Positions 20,659 through 31,572 of a stretch of 64,000 bases of DNA are shown here, piece after piece (the first letter of the stretch is position 1; the number at the start of each line of letters is the position of its first letter). The notes under the pieces are model-generated. The model was given only the letters and a program-made list of their open reading frames with translations, did no database searches and was not told the origin of the DNA. The position numbers and the translations under genes are program-made. Source of the DNA: Hermatobates lingyangjiaoensis. Taxonomy: Eukaryota > Arthropoda > Insecta > Hemiptera > Hermatobatidae. The stretch spans positions 1 to 64,000 of the forward strand of contig JAPFBL010001105.1 in NCBI GenBank assembly GCA_026182355.1, in the 5' to 3' direction.

Positions 20659-21109
20659 GTTTATACCATTAAATTTTTATATGTGAAGACCATTTAACTA
20701 GCTTTTTACCCCACAATGAGTAAATACCACATAATAACTGATTGTACTACGTTAGAATTGAATTTCATGATTGATGGATGCAAGATTTATTAATATCCAT
20801 GATAGTTATATTATCAAACTGCATAGTGGTTGAAAATTACAAATGAAATGAAATAGTTATTTATTGAGGGCTGCAGATCTTCCGTTACGAAAGTAGTCAA
20901 ACAGTTGAGTTAAGCTATTCTTCACCAGATTCTTGTCTTCCTTGCATAATAATTGAAAACTTACAGCTATTTACAACTACAAGTGAATTAGTAATAATAA
21001 TCATATTTGATATCCTAGAAATAATAATACAATGCCATGAACTAATAATGTTAATAATAATTTTTTTTTTTTTAATAAGGAGGTGAGATGCATTTACGCA
21101 CATAGTGCT

Positions 21110-21560
21110 GGGCTCTCAGTTAAGCCAGCAACTAAAACACCCTCTTTTCTTCTTGGACACTAGCCTGGAACTGTTTTCCACATTATTTCAGACCAGGTTA
21201 TTCTTTTCCTTATGTAAGGCAGCCTTACTTTAGAATTTGTCATTCCAGCACTTCTAATTTTCGTTTTTTGATTGCTGGGATATTTTTGACTAGCCAGTCT
21301 TCCATTTTTCACACCTTAGCACTCTGTATCATCTTGAGCATAATAGTTTCTGGGGAGAATATACGGATTCTCTTCACCAAGTCACTCCTATGGCTATTCC
21401 ATTTTTGTCAAGAAAAGAATGTGTGCTCCACATCGTCTACTGCTGAGCAATACAAGCACTCGGATGTCTGGTGCTTTCTTATCTTGTATAGGTAGGTGCG
21501 GAAATATTCATGTCCACTGAGAAATTGTGTTAGGTAATTTAGTAACAATGTTATTATTAA
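21110..21560 (-). pseudogene. Non-LTR retrotransposon 3' end (R1/LOA-like C-terminus)
   Basis: The minus strand reads LTQFLSGHEYFRTYLYKI, then RKHQTSECLYC and DDVEHTFFS. This is the ...L.GHG.F..YL..I......C..C...D...H.LF.C signature that follows the reverse transcriptase in R1-type LINEs. Frames are broken around it. Confidence 0.6.
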
Positions 21561-21625
21561 TATTTGAGGGTGACTATAGCACTGCATCTTAAAAAAAAAA
21601 ACTATTGTACTTCCCCTCTTCTGTG

Positions 21626-21850
21626 CTAATGTACCCCAACAGTTAGCTTCAACGCCTCCAAGAAGCTCAGCACTTTTGCCGGTTCCAGCAGTAAAAGTTT
21701 TTCTATGGTTTTGTTTAGTGTCCTGAAGCACCTACTTCTGTACAGAAAAGTTACCTTGCAGTTGTTTAGCAGGTGTAACGGTGTTTCTTCCTCTTCTTTG
21801 CAGAATCTGCATAAACCATCATTGATAATGTCCATTGAGGCTCCCTACAT
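21626..21850 (-). pseudogene. Second LINE C-terminal fragment
   Basis: GLCRFCKEEEETPLHLLNNC fits the C..C..E.ETP.HLL..C tail of Jockey/R1-type LINE proteins. About 40 further residues follow (YRSRCFRTLNKTIEKL). The upstream boundary near 21840 coincides with a frame and sequence change. Confidence 0.6.
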
Positions 21851-22400
21851 TTCGGGAGAAAGTAACTTCCTTTCTCCTTCTTTGGGAGGGTTTTCTTTGG
21901 GTCTTTAGGTGCTCTTGTGGGAGGTTGGCTCCAACTAGTTAGCGCTTTTGGACCCTCAGCGTCTCCGGATGATGGTCTCCGGACTTCCTTCTCGTTACTA
22001 TCATACAGGGGAAAATCCCTGTATCTCTCTATCGGTGGTATTTTGTCCGCTCGGACAGAGCACCACATACCGAAGTAAGGCTATTTACTCAATGGAGTCG
22101 TTTCGTACCCTTGAGGCTCCGTTCATAATACAGTAACCCCTGTATCATCCATCCAAAGGGCACGGATCGCATAAAACCTTAGATTTGGGGAGATAAAAGG
22201 AGGGGATTGGAGGATGAAGAAGTTGTGAAACAAAGTTAGTCAGCCCCTGATCACCTTCTCCTCCTCTTACGTTTGTCCCTGTATGTAGCAGGTTGACAGG
22301 GTAGCCTCGTGAAGGCTGAAAGTCGGGGTTGAATATTAGATGCTATTAGAGGCGCTTAATCACTCCATTACTACCCTTAGTAACAATAATAATATAAACT
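21851..22400. other. Region between LINE debris and spacer
   Basis: A 100-codon minus frame (21766-22068) overlaps the LINE fragment and shows no domain I know. 22240-22380 looks like non-coding LINE 3' sequence. Confidence 0.3.
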
Positions 22401-22499
22401 ATCCAAGAAGTAATAATATAATGGCATGAACTAATAATATTGATAATAAAAATGAAATTACTAACAGTACAAAATTAGTATTTACAATATTTTTTTTTT

Positions 22500-22830
22500 A
22501 TTAGTGCTCCGGTTAGTCGTTTATAAAATTAGAAAGTAAAACTGAAGTGACACACAGGCGAGAGATAATTTGATTGGTTCGTTTTTGAGGGAGACCAAGT
22601 CGGATTTAGCCCCAAAACGAAACGTCCGATTGGTATTGACTGCAGGCCAATCATACATCTGGGATGGTTTATTGGACGGGAAGGGGTCCATCCATTGGGA
22701 AAGACGTGACCCACTTGGCGGCATCTACCACCCTCTCCCCCCCACCCCCACCACCCCCTACTTACAAACTTGCACCAATCTCCCATTCAATCCTCAGCCA
22801 TCATTTCAATTCAATATTCACTTCTAAACA
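22500..22830. other. GC-richer island with four CCAAT-type boxes and a C run
   Basis: GATTGG (22573), GATTGG (22628), CCAATC (22648) and CATTGG (22694) lie within 130 bp, followed by CCCTCTCCCCCCCACCCCC. Frames here overlap on both strands. It could be promoter-like; no transcript evidence is possible from sequence alone. Confidence 0.25.
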
Positions 22831-23252
22831 TCTCCTTCAACCTGCCCTAAACTTGACAATACCTTTTCATACTCCATGGATTTCAAATAACGCTAATCTT
22901 CAAAATTAATTTTCTTTCAGAATTAAATTCAATATTATGAATGAATTAGAAGAGTAATAATCTCTTTTATTTCGTCACTTATTTTCTTCGTATCCAATAT
23001 AATTTTCTATATTGCTTATATATTAACGGAGATACAATTTTCAAGTTGAATGATATTGAAAATTATTCTTATTACTTGATTTAACTGAATGACTTCCAAG
23101 TGAGGTTTACGTTTATATTAAAGTAAAAATCTATTATTTTAAAATTTTAAAAGAAAATTTAATTGTTTGAAAACAAGTATCTTCCCAGACTCTTGCAATG
23201 CCTTAGTGTTTTAGGGGGCACTAGGACATTATCAGTTCAGCTATCCCAGCCC

Positions 23253-23485
23253 TGATATTCAGGGCTCTCATAAGGACTCAGGGGCCCCTCACAGTTTCTT
23301 TGTCGGCGTGGTAGACCCCCTGAGTCTTCCTATCCGACTGCGTCCTCTCCGCAAGGGCGGGTAACAGTTTACAGTGATTGCGTTTACTTGCTAACAGGTG
23401 GGAAGGTTTTGTTGATATTTAGGGCTCTCATAACGACTAAGGGGCCCCTCACAGTTTCTTTGACGGCGTGGTAGACCACCTGAGG
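23253..23485. repeat. Direct duplication of a 70-bp GC-rich segment
   Basis: AGGGCTCTCATAAGGACTCA then GGGGCCCCTCACAGTTTC (about 23260) recurs at about 23422 with few changes. One copy is open on the minus strand (VVYHAVKETVRGPLVV), the other has a stop. Probably retroelement debris. Confidence 0.5.
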
Positions 23486-23521
23486 GTTTTGGTCATAAAC
23501 ATACAACTCCTGATTATATAT

Positions 23522-23560
23522 ACCGACGTTTCGCCAAAAGTTGTTTGGCATTTACAAGGC
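23522..23560 (-). ncRNA. Hammerhead-like motif, family HH-G (U3/A8 class)
   Basis: On the minus strand: GCC, TTGTAAA, extra T, helix II GCCAAA/TTTGGC, GAAA (23532-23529), ACGT, C, GGT. Position 3 is U and position 8 is A; A6 is U. Helix III is the ACGT palindrome. Confidence 0.5.
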
Positions 23561-24134
23561 TAAAAACAATTTATTACCGACATAAGTAGAGCAAGATAAA
23601 TGTATCCACGGATACCAACCAACAGAAAACAAACCACACAAGCAAAAAATTCAGTAACAAGATAACCACAAAAGGATCATAAAATACCCAATGTTATTAT
23701 TCATTATTTAAAAAGAACATTTGTTGTTTAAACCTAATTACTTATTATTAATTATTCAGACAACAAAACCCAATTTTCAAACAAATAAGCACACTAATTA
23801 ACATATAGATTCTGGGAGGATACCTCTATACAGAGCATTCAAGCAAAACACACAGACAGTAATAAACGCCAGGTATAGAGGTATCCTCCCAGAATTAGTT
23901 TTGTAATAGTGTGCTTATTTGTTTAAAAATTGGTGTTTGGTGTTTCTGAATAATTAATAATGAGCAATTAGGTTTAAACAACAAATGTTTGTTTTTAAAT
24001 AATGAATAATAACGCTGGGTATTTTATGATCCTTTTGTGATTCTCTTGTAACTGAATTTTTTGTTTGGTTTGTTTTCAGTATCCATGGATATATTTATCT
24101 TGGTCTACTTATGTCATTAATAAATTGTTTTTTA

Positions 24135-24173
24135 GCCTTGTAAATGCTAAACAACTTTTAGCGAAACGTCGGC
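24135..24173 (+). ncRNA. Hammerhead-like motif, family HH-G (U3/A8 class)
   Basis: GCC (24135-24137), TTGTAAA, extra T, helix II GCTAAA/TTTAGC, GAAA (24163-24166), ACGT, C, GGC. Helix II differs from the sister arm by a compensating C-G to U-A change. Confidence 0.55.
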
Positions 24174-24785
24174 ATATAATCAGGAGTTGAATTTTTATGA
24201 CCAAAACCCTCAAAAGCTCCTGCTATGAACTTGAAAAATCAGCGGTCGAGAAGCTATATCAGTCTTAACATTAATAGTTTCAAACATTTCACTTATGAAT
24301 TATCAGTAGTAAAAATAAGCAATTACCCATTTCAAGACAATTTTTTTAATCTAAATGTTATTTCTGAATTAAAAATGACAATTCAACTACATATAATTGA
24401 ATTAACTCAATTACGTTTGGCGGCGGTTAAGAAAAGGGAATAATTAATTAGTTCCTTATGGAGAAAGCTTAAAAATTAAATTCATTTAAATGATTTAACA
24501 AAATTAAATTCATTAGCGCTGATAATTTAATTCACAAAGTAAATTGTAAATTGTCTTTCTTGGTTAAATTTACAAGTTCAATACTTGAAGACATTATTCA
24601 CGGATTGTTTAAAAAGTTATATTTCCTTGTAGGTAGAAAACCAACCAATGCTCTTTACTGTATCCATTTATTAGAGTATTCCTCTCATTAGAAACTTATT
24701 AAAAATGTTTGTTTTTTTGACATATGTTTTGGAAGATGATAGCAGTTTGCTTCTTAGAATTTTTTAATGCTATTATTAATAGCAT

Positions 24786-25060
24786 CAAATATATTATTCT
24801 AACGTAGTTCAATCCGTTAGTATATGGTATTTACTCATTGTAGAGTAAAAAGCTAATGAAATTGTCTCCACATATAAAAATTTAATCGTATAAACAACGC
24901 CTTTCAAGCACATAGTGTTCTTCCTCAGTCATTAACTGAGAGTTTAGAAAGCTAGTGAAATGGTTTCCATATATAAGAATTTAATGGTATAACAAAACGT
25001 TTCGAACACGTAGTGTTCTTTCTCAGGCATTAACTAAAAAATACAATGTTATCAGAGAGC
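24786..25060 (-). mobile_element. Two tandem HH-F copies (minus)
   Basis: Copy 1 about 24800-24933 (core 24902-24928, helix II with mismatches), copy 2 about 24950-25060 (core 25000-25026, CTGAGAA). They face the plus copy at 25480-25625 across a 420-bp spacer. Confidence 0.75.
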
Positions 25061-25202
25061 TATCTATAGTACAAAGTAAATACAGTAAATGGTATACTAA
25101 ATTAACAAAGTAGTGCGATAATTCTTCTACTTGCCTCAATGAGCAAATTCCCAAGTGTACAACTTTTCTTAATTGATTTATCAATATATATATATATATA
25201 TT

Positions 25203-25233
<31 letters not shown>

Positions 25234-25480
25234 TCCTATATTTGTTTGTATTTCGTTATAGTTCTCTGTGTTATATTTTCAATATGTTTCCTACACTTAG
25301 TCTTAGAGCAAATGTAAAGGCTCAGCCTAACCTTTAGGAAAAAAAAAACAATGAAATGTACCTGCCTTCTAATATGAAACAGATGTCTCCATACCCTCAC
25401 CCACTTCCATCCTATTCCCGGTCAGTTGTACCACAGACACTCACCCTTAGGTATGTACTCTCTTCCTTATTTTATTTTTT
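25061..25480. other. Spacer of an HH-F inverted pair, with a (TA)n tract
   Basis: TA runs at 25180-25235. The remainder has no recognised gene. Confidence 0.5.
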
Positions 25481-25625
25481 ACTATATTTACTTTGTACTA
25501 TAGATAACTCTCTGATAACGTTGTATTTTTTAGTTAATGCCTGAGGAAGAACACAACGTGTTCGATACGCGTTGTTTATAGATTAAATTTTTATATGTGG
25601 AGACCATTTCATAACTTTTTATCCT
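25480..25625 (+). mobile_element. HH-F element copy
   Basis: The core 25541-25567 reads CTGAGGA-A-GAACAC-AAC-GTGTTC-GATA, so GAAA has one change. Helix II is perfect. Confidence 0.75.
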
Positions 25626-25639
25626 TAATATAACAATAA

Positions 25640-26755
25640 AATATATTAATATTTGAATTAAATTTCAATTAAAATCATCAATAAAAGAAAATATGTATTT
25701 TTTTTTTGACTCAATCCAAAAATATCATCAGAGTAACAAAGTGCTCTGATTTATGAAAACAAAAATTTAAAGATTGCAAGAAAAGATATTACTTAGTGAG
25801 AAAGAGTTATTTAAAAAAATAATAACTCTAGCATCCTTATTGAATAAAAAAAAAATAAAATGAAATAATATAAGTCCTGCAACAGCCCTCGCTTATCATG
25901 CATGAACTGAACAGCACATTGTTGATTTTGTGTATTTCAGTTATTTCACAAGAGATATATTAAATTTGAACAATATTTATTCAAGCGTATTTAAGCTGAC
26001 TTTGTAATATATTTTATTGAACTCAACTTATAATATATATATTTGCCGAATATATAAGATTTTTTTTATATAAAAAAATAAAATTGTATGCTGACTTGGT
26101 ATTGACACCAGATTGCAGGGTATTTCAATATGCATGAATTCAAAGTTATAATAACTCTACTTTAATATTATATTTAGTACTAGTATCATTGCTATTTCTA
26201 CAGTTATATAAACCATTATAGTTAATATGTTATTACTTCCGTAAGTGTACTTAGTACATGGTCATTGTGTACAGTGTGTGTAGTTACTGTTAATCAGGCA
26301 ATCAGAGCACTTTTTCTCCTGATAATGGCGAAATTAAAATTTAAGTGAGTTTTGATGTTTCTCCTTGTTCTTTTCACTCTGTTTTTTTTGAAACAAACAA
26401 AAAAAAATTTTCTTTAATTTGTTATATGCCTAAATGATTATTTAAAGTAAAGTATATTGATTACAGAGGTATTTTTTATAATTTAAATCATTTGAGGTTT
26501 ATATGGAGCTTGTTCATTAAAAGTAAGCAGCTAATAAAGTGATGGTTGATTGTATTGTTTTAGTTAATTATTTATCCAATAACACAAGGGTTTTCACAGG
26601 CTTGCTTGTCTTTTCCACCATTTCGAAGTTTGTTGCAATGTAATTCACCCCCACCTCTTTTTACATGATCGTATTTTCAAAAAGTACATTCTGAATAAAG
26701 TTCAAAAATTACAAAAATAAGTTTTTATTTTTATATACACATATACATCTTTTGT
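25640..26755. other. AT-rich, no gene recognised
   Basis: No repeat family of the window was found here. Confidence 0.5.
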
Positions 26756-26756
26756 G

Positions 26757-27240
26757 ATTGAACCAAAATATAATATGAAATGAAAAAAAAATGACTAAGA
26801 TCTTTCAACCGTAACGTAGGTTAGGACTGGATGTAGGGATTTTTGCAGGACATGCCAGAACGAGGAAGAAGAAGAGACAGTTTCTCACATTCTCTGTCAA
26901 TGCACTGGTTTGGCTCAAAGGAGGAAAGAAGCATTAGGAGAGTACTTCTTTCACAATCTTGAGAACTTAGCATACACTGGTATCGGGGATCTGTCTAGAT
27001 TTATTCTAGATCTCTCGAGATGGTTCGAGTGGACCAGGAGCTGGGGAGAACAGCCTCAATTCTTCCTTGTGGTATCACAAGGGGCCGGTTTGCGACCTAT
27101 GTGTGTTCTCTCTTGGGACGGCCACAGTAACCTAACTTTCAACCATAACAAGGGGTCTTCGTCAAAGTCAAAAACCCAAAGACCGCTTGTTGGGATTGAA
27201 AGATCTTAGTCTTGTTTTCCCATTTCTTATCGTGGTTGAT
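26757..27240. mobile_element. HH-A foldback split by a LINE insertion
   Basis: Minus HH-A sequence ends at CTTTCAACCGTAAC (26802-26815) and resumes at CTTTCAACCATAAC (27136-27149), with LINE sequence between. The plus arm then runs 27178-27240, ending in TA. Confidence 0.8.
26816..27135 (+). pseudogene. LINE 3' end (C-terminal zinc-knuckle-like tail plus 3' UTR), 5'-truncated
   Basis: The frame from about 26827 reads CRDFCRTC, NEEEEETVSHILCQC, then LAQRRKEALGEYFFHN, DLSRFILDLSRWF. The Cys/His spacing is that of Jockey-type LINE C-termini. The 3' UTR GTGGTATCACAAGGGGCC...TGTGTTCTCTCTTGGGAC ends in AACCTAA. It is flanked by a 14-bp duplication of HH-A sequence with one mismatch. Confidence 0.75.
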
Positions 27241-27399
27241 ATATATATATATATTTATAATATATATATATTAAAAATTGTCCCTAGAAAGAAACATAAT
27301 AAAGACCACAAATATTTTAATCGTTAGGGGGTTAGGAGAGGAGGAAACAGTTAATTAGAGAACTGACTTGGTGAAAAAACTAAAAAAAAAAATAAATAA

Positions 27400-27545
27400 A
27401 TATAAAAATTTTTTGATAGAAAATGAGAGAGGAGTGTGAGAGAGAGAGTGAGAGATAAAGAGAGATAGCCAAAGAGAAAAATGAGAGAGAGTGAGACACA
27501 AAAAAAGAGAGTAAGAGATAAGAGAGAGAGACAGTGAGTTAGGTA
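27400..27545. repeat. GA-rich simple sequence
   Basis: GAGAGA-type purine tract with interruptions. The minus frame over it (Leu/Ser-rich) is not a gene. Confidence 0.8.
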
Positions 27546-27944
27546 ACTAACTATCTCAAAGCTTCCTTTACTGAATGTCCAAACGTTTATAGTTATGTCA
27601 ACTCTAATATTAATCAAGTTATTATAATTATTTCTTTTCAAGACAGATGTATACGATTTTTTTTATCATAAAGTAAGTACACAGTGATAAAAAAATTAAT
27701 GCATATATTATACAAACAAACGAATTTAAAGAAAAAAGTAACTGGAAGCACGTCATACATGTAAAGCCCCTAATCCCTCAGGAATTCAAACTGCTTGTTT
27801 ACGTATTCAAATATGAAACGTTCACTTCAATATAATGTCATAAATTTTACTACTGCTTTCCTATTTTATGCACCCCTCTCTCTCCCCCCCCCCACTCCAT
27901 ATTAAGGAGTATATTATTAAGGAGTATATTAGTAGACGGTATTG

Positions 27945-28276
27945 CATTCGATAAAGTCAGTGTTGCATTTCATTAAGTTTGTTTCTCATTTGATAAAGTC
28001 AGTGTTGCATTTCATTAAGTTTGTTTCTCATTCGATAAAGTCAGTGTTGCATTTCATTAAGTTTGTTTCTCATTCGATAAAGTCAGTGTTGCATTTCATT
28101 AAGTTTGTTTCTCATTCGATAAAGTCAGTGTTGCATTTCATTAAGTTTGTTTCTCATTCGATAAAGTCAGTGTTGCGTTTCATTAAGTTTGTTTCTCATT
28201 CGATAAAGTCAGTGTTGTATTTGTTTACAAATGAGAAACGACGTAGTAATGAAATGCAACACTGACTTTATCGATT
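27945..28276. repeat. 42-bp tandem array with an inverted cap
   Basis: CATTCGATAAAGTCAGTG then TTGCATTTCATTAAG then TTTGTTTCT is repeated at exactly 42 bp six times from 27945, with a partial seventh from 28197. At 28229-28276 the complement (GAGAAACG...AATGAAATGCAACACTGAC) follows. The plus frame codes a 14-residue repeat HSIKSVLHFIKFVS, but nothing suggests it is expressed. Confidence 0.9.
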
Positions 28277-28365
28277 ATGACATTCAATATTTTTGTTGAA
28301 TGGAATCACAGTAAATGGATGTTATATATCTGAATTAATAAAATACTTTTTATTCTTCTCGGAAT

Positions 28366-28480
28366 TTGGTCAGGGTTAATGATTTGAAATCACCTTTTTG
28401 CTAACGTTTCGTATTTATTTTAAAGACATCCTCAGGGCTGGAAACCAACAAAAACGAGGGATAAATGCAACACTAACTAA
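28366..28480 (-). mobile_element. HH-C element copy (minus), helix II damaged
   Basis: TCGGAATTTGGTCAGGG...ATTTCAAATCAC in reverse. Core 28407-28434 has CTGAGGA and GAAA, but AAATAC replaces AAAGAC. Confidence 0.7.
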
Positions 28481-28599
28481 ACGGTTCAAAAAGCCGTATA
28501 ACATCGCAATATTTTTTATTTACCATGAACCAATAATTTCGATTGGTACCAGTTCGTAGGATGTATAAATTTACCAGCGTTCAATTTTTCCTTTTTTTT

Positions 28600-29275
28600 T
28601 TTTTTTTTTAAATATATTTGCGTTTTATAATACATGTTTTCAAACTTTTACTAGTTGGTGCAAAATTTCTTATATTACAATCTTGATAAGGAATAGAATA
28701 CAACCATCTGGATTAAGGGACTTAGAAAGACCCACTAATAAACATATTCTATAAAATATACAGAATATTTATTTTATTCTACAAATATAAAATTTATTTT
28801 AATAGAATAATTATATTCTTTAAAATAAAGAAAGTCTATGGAATACAAGCACCTTGAATAAGGGATATAAAAAAATTGTTGAAAGAAAATCTGCTACCTA
28901 TGTGTATGTATACAAATTAAAAAATATACCAAAGATAAAAATTACAAAAAATTTTATCTTTTATTATTTAATTATTTCATTTTTAATTTTGATTCATTTT
29001 ATTCATTTAATATTATTTTTGTATTCTCAATATTATTTTATTCTATTTTTTATTAAAGCTTAGTCGTAACTTTTATTCATGTAGCATTTCCTTTGTTAAT
29101 CTTTTATTTATTTATTATTTTTTTCATGTTTCCTAATTTAATTATAAATGGTATACGTTTTATGTATAGCATACATACATTTATGTATAGCAAAACCATA
29201 TCTTAAAAATATTTTTGATTTCTATGTATTTTTGAATGGAGTCACAATAAATAGATGTTATATATCTGAATTAAT
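28600..29275. other. AT-rich, no gene recognised
   Basis: T and A runs. A 69-codon frame at 28854-29063 is low-complexity (I/L/F-rich) and not supported. Confidence 0.5.
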
Positions 29276-29279
29276 AAAT

Positions 29280-29920
29280 GCTTGATCATATTCTCGGAAT
29301 TTGGTCAGGGTTAATTATTTGAAATCATCTTTTCGTCATCCTCAGGGCTAGAAACGAACAAAAACAATAGGAATTTGTCATATCTACTCGTACATTACTT
29401 TCATCAAAAAAATTCAAGAAATCTTACTTATTAGTAATATATAAATCTTACTTATAAAAATAAGTAAGATTTTTGAATTTTTATGATGAATGTAATGTAG
29501 GTACGACAAATGTCCATTGTTTTTGTTGGTTTCTAGCCCTGAGGATGTAAAATTCAAAAATCTTACTTATTAGTAATATATAAATCATAGTTATAAAAAT
29601 AAGTTAGATTTTTAATTTTTATGATGACTGTAATGTAGATACGACAAATGTCCATTGTTTTTGTTGGTTTCTAACCCTGAGGATGTAAAATTCAAAAATT
29701 TTACTTATTTTTATAAGTAAGTTTATATATTACTTATAAGTAAGATTTTTTTAATTTTTTTGATGAATGTAATGTAGATATGACAAATTCCCATTGTTTT
29801 TGTTCGTTTCTAGCCCTGAGGATGTCTTTAAAATAAAGACGAAACGTTAGCAAAAAGGTGATTTCAAATAATTACCCTTGACTAAATTCCGAAAGGAAGA
29901 AAAAGTATTTATTAGTAATT
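29280..29920. mobile_element. HH-C cluster: one minus copy and three tandem plus copies
   Basis: The repeating plus unit is TTTTTATGATGA.TGTAATGTAG, ACGACAAATGTCCATTG, TTTTTGTTGGTTTCTAGCCC. Two copies break at the same place, GAGGATGT|AAAATTC (about 29541 and 29681), inside hammerhead helix II. The last copy (29760-29920) is complete. Confidence 0.75.
29813..29851 (+). ncRNA. Hammerhead ribozyme-like motif, family HH-C
   Basis: GCC, CTGAGGA (29816-29822), T, helix II GTCTTT/AAAGAC, GAAA (29841-29844), ACGT, T, AGC. Helix I has one weak pair. Confidence 0.65.
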
Positions 29921-29974
29921 GGGGGTAAGAAATCAATACATTTATCTGAATTAATACATTTATAAATACATATT

Positions 29975-30072
29975 ATTATATGATCAAACCACAATAAGAA
30001 AATGAGAAAACAAGACTAAGATCTTTCAACCGTAACAAGCGGTCTTCATCAGAGTCAAAAACCCAACTGACC
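29975..30072 (-). mobile_element. HH-A element copy (single arm)
   Basis: Ends with CCCAACTGA at 30068. It is followed by TAATATTA simple repeats. Confidence 0.8.
30014..30056 (-). ncRNA. Hammerhead ribozyme-like motif, family HH-A (N7 = T)
   Basis: CTGATGA (30052-30046), A, GACCG/CGGTT, GAAA (30027-30024), AGATCT, T, AGTC with GACT. The only change from the family consensus is at the freely variable N7. Confidence 0.7.
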
Positions 30073-30757
30073 CTTATAATATTAATATAAGAGTTAATAT
30101 AATTAATATTATATTAATATAAGAGTTAATATTATATTAATATAAGAGTTAATATTATATTAATATAATATTAATATCAATAATATTAATATATTATTAT
30201 ATTAATAGATATTAAGTTTGATAACATGGATGAATCATAACCTATGCCATAATAAAACCAAGAAACTATAGAAGATAAACACTTACTGTAAGAATTGACA
30301 AATTGAGCTCATTTATTGTCATTTGACTTAAATATTGAATGAAATCCAGGAGTAAACAGTGAAGGAAACTCTAAACTCATTCCAATTCCATAGCCTAATC
30401 TATTATATTAGTTATAAAATGGACTTAATAATTTATTTCAAGTATAAACACCGACTCACTCCTCGACTGGCATTGTATATGCGCAATTTCCTTACTGTGC
30501 AAGGCTCTTTACCTCTCTTAGACAGAGTTGTCAACACAGCAGAAGGGTTGACAGTTACCAATACTTCATTCTTATTATATGAGTATTTCTTACCTTTTCA
30601 GGTTTAATTATGGCAATTTTCGGCTACCTGGTCAATATTTTGCTTCCTCCATGAACAATGTGACTGAAAATTATCACAACAATGGTTATTTTATACGATA
30701 GAATAATTATTAATTAAAATTATATAAAGGAAAAGTGTATAATATAAATATATATAA

Positions 30758-30799
<42 letters not shown>

Positions 30800-30835
30800 G
30801 TATAATATATATATATCATGTGTTCCTTGTCTTTG
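30073..30835. other. AT repeats and an unassigned open frame
   Basis: 30080-30210 is TAATATTA simple sequence. 30359-30607 (+) is open for 82 codons (YKHRLTPRLALYMRNFLT, GSLPLLDRVVNTAEGLT) with normal amino-acid composition. I recognise no family, and it may be old retroelement. Confidence 0.3.
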
Positions 30836-31064
30836 TATTTAGGTTTTATGTTTCCTACATACCTTCTCTTATTATTTTACATGAGTCTTTCACTTCTTTG
30901 GTAACATATAAACCAATTCTCCCAAATGATTAATTTTTGATATTCACGAGGGATCCAAGGTTGATTGACCATTATCAAGGAAAATCATAATATCTTTTTT
31001 TATAATGCTTATTAGTTAATGTTATTGTTAATGTGAATTAAGTTACTATTATTGTTCATGGTTT

Positions 31065-31100
31065 TCCTTGATAATGTTCTATGTAGATCGAAACGTCAGA
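31065..31100 (+). ncRNA. Hammerhead-like motif, family HH-N (U3/A8 class)
   Basis: TCC, TTGATAA (31068-31074), extra T, GTTCTA/TAGATC (one mismatch), GAAA (31090-31093), ACGT, C, AGA. Position 3 U, position 8 A. Helix I is reduced. Confidence 0.5.
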
Positions 31101-31105
31101 TTTTT

Positions 31106-31189
31106 ATGAATATCAAAAATAAATTATTTGGAAAATTCGTTTATATGTTATCACACGAATGGAACTCATGTAATACAATTAGAGAAGAT
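31106..31189 (+). pseudogene. PLE N-terminal ORF fragment, stopped
   Basis: MNIKNKLFGKFVYMLSHEW, then IREDM and a stop. ATG 13 nt after the hammerhead GAAA. Confidence 0.6.
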
Positions 31190-31277
31190 ATGTAAGAAAC
31201 ATACAAAATTCAAAAAAAAAAATATATATCGTATATAATGTCCATAAATTGTTCTTGACCTCTTCTATTCTATTGTA

Positions 31278-31560
31278 TGTTTTGTTATTGAGGGCTAGGT
31301 CAAATAAAAGAAAATAAACTCCTTCCTAGGCCAACGTTTCGATGTATTTGTACATCATCTTTAGGGCTAAAATTAGAGTAAGAACTATAATAGATTTACC
31401 AAAACAATCTATGTGAGTTTTAGATTGTTTTGGTAAATGTATTATAGTTCTTACTTTAATTTTAGCCCTGAAGATGATGTACAAATACATCGAAACGTTG
31501 GCCTAAGATGGAATTTATTTTCTTTTATTTGACCCAGCCCTCAATAACAAAACATGCAAT
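31278..31560. mobile_element. HH-E foldback
   Basis: The minus arm (31278-31405) and plus arm (31410-31555) share ATTGAGGGCTAGGTCAAATA, CTCCTTCCTAGGCCAACG and their inverse. TA tract at 31558. Confidence 0.85.
31465..31502 (+). ncRNA. Hammerhead ribozyme-like motif, family HH-E
   Basis: GCC (31465-31467), CTGAAGA (31468-31474), T, helix II GATGTA/TACATC with loop CAAA, GAAA (31492-31495), ACGT, T, GGC. Everything is intact, with a 6-bp helix II. Confidence 0.75.
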
Positions 31561-31572
31561 ATATATATATAT

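Larger units (their letters stand above)
20515..20760. mobile_element. HH-F foldback (PLE 5' ends)
   Basis: The minus arm GTAGGGTAAAAACTTAATG...GGCATTAACT (20515-20611) is followed by its inverse (20615-20760), ending CCCCACAATGAGTAAATACC. Confidence 0.85.
23484..24240. mobile_element. HH-G foldback, arms about 340 bp
   Basis: Minus arm 23484-23830 and plus arm 23885-24215 match in inverse order (AACTCCTGATTATAT, CCGACGTTTCGCC...AATAAGCACACTA), with a 55-nt spacer. It is the longest-armed foldback of the window. Confidence 0.85.
30840..31205. mobile_element. HH-N/PLE foldback
   Basis: The minus arm 30840-30990 and plus arm 31055-31205 both hold the HH-N core and the PLE ORF start. Confidence 0.7.

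Noticed and set aside
30359..30607. 82-codon frame as a host gene
   Set aside because: Ordinary composition but no recognised family or splice sites; recorded only as unassigned.
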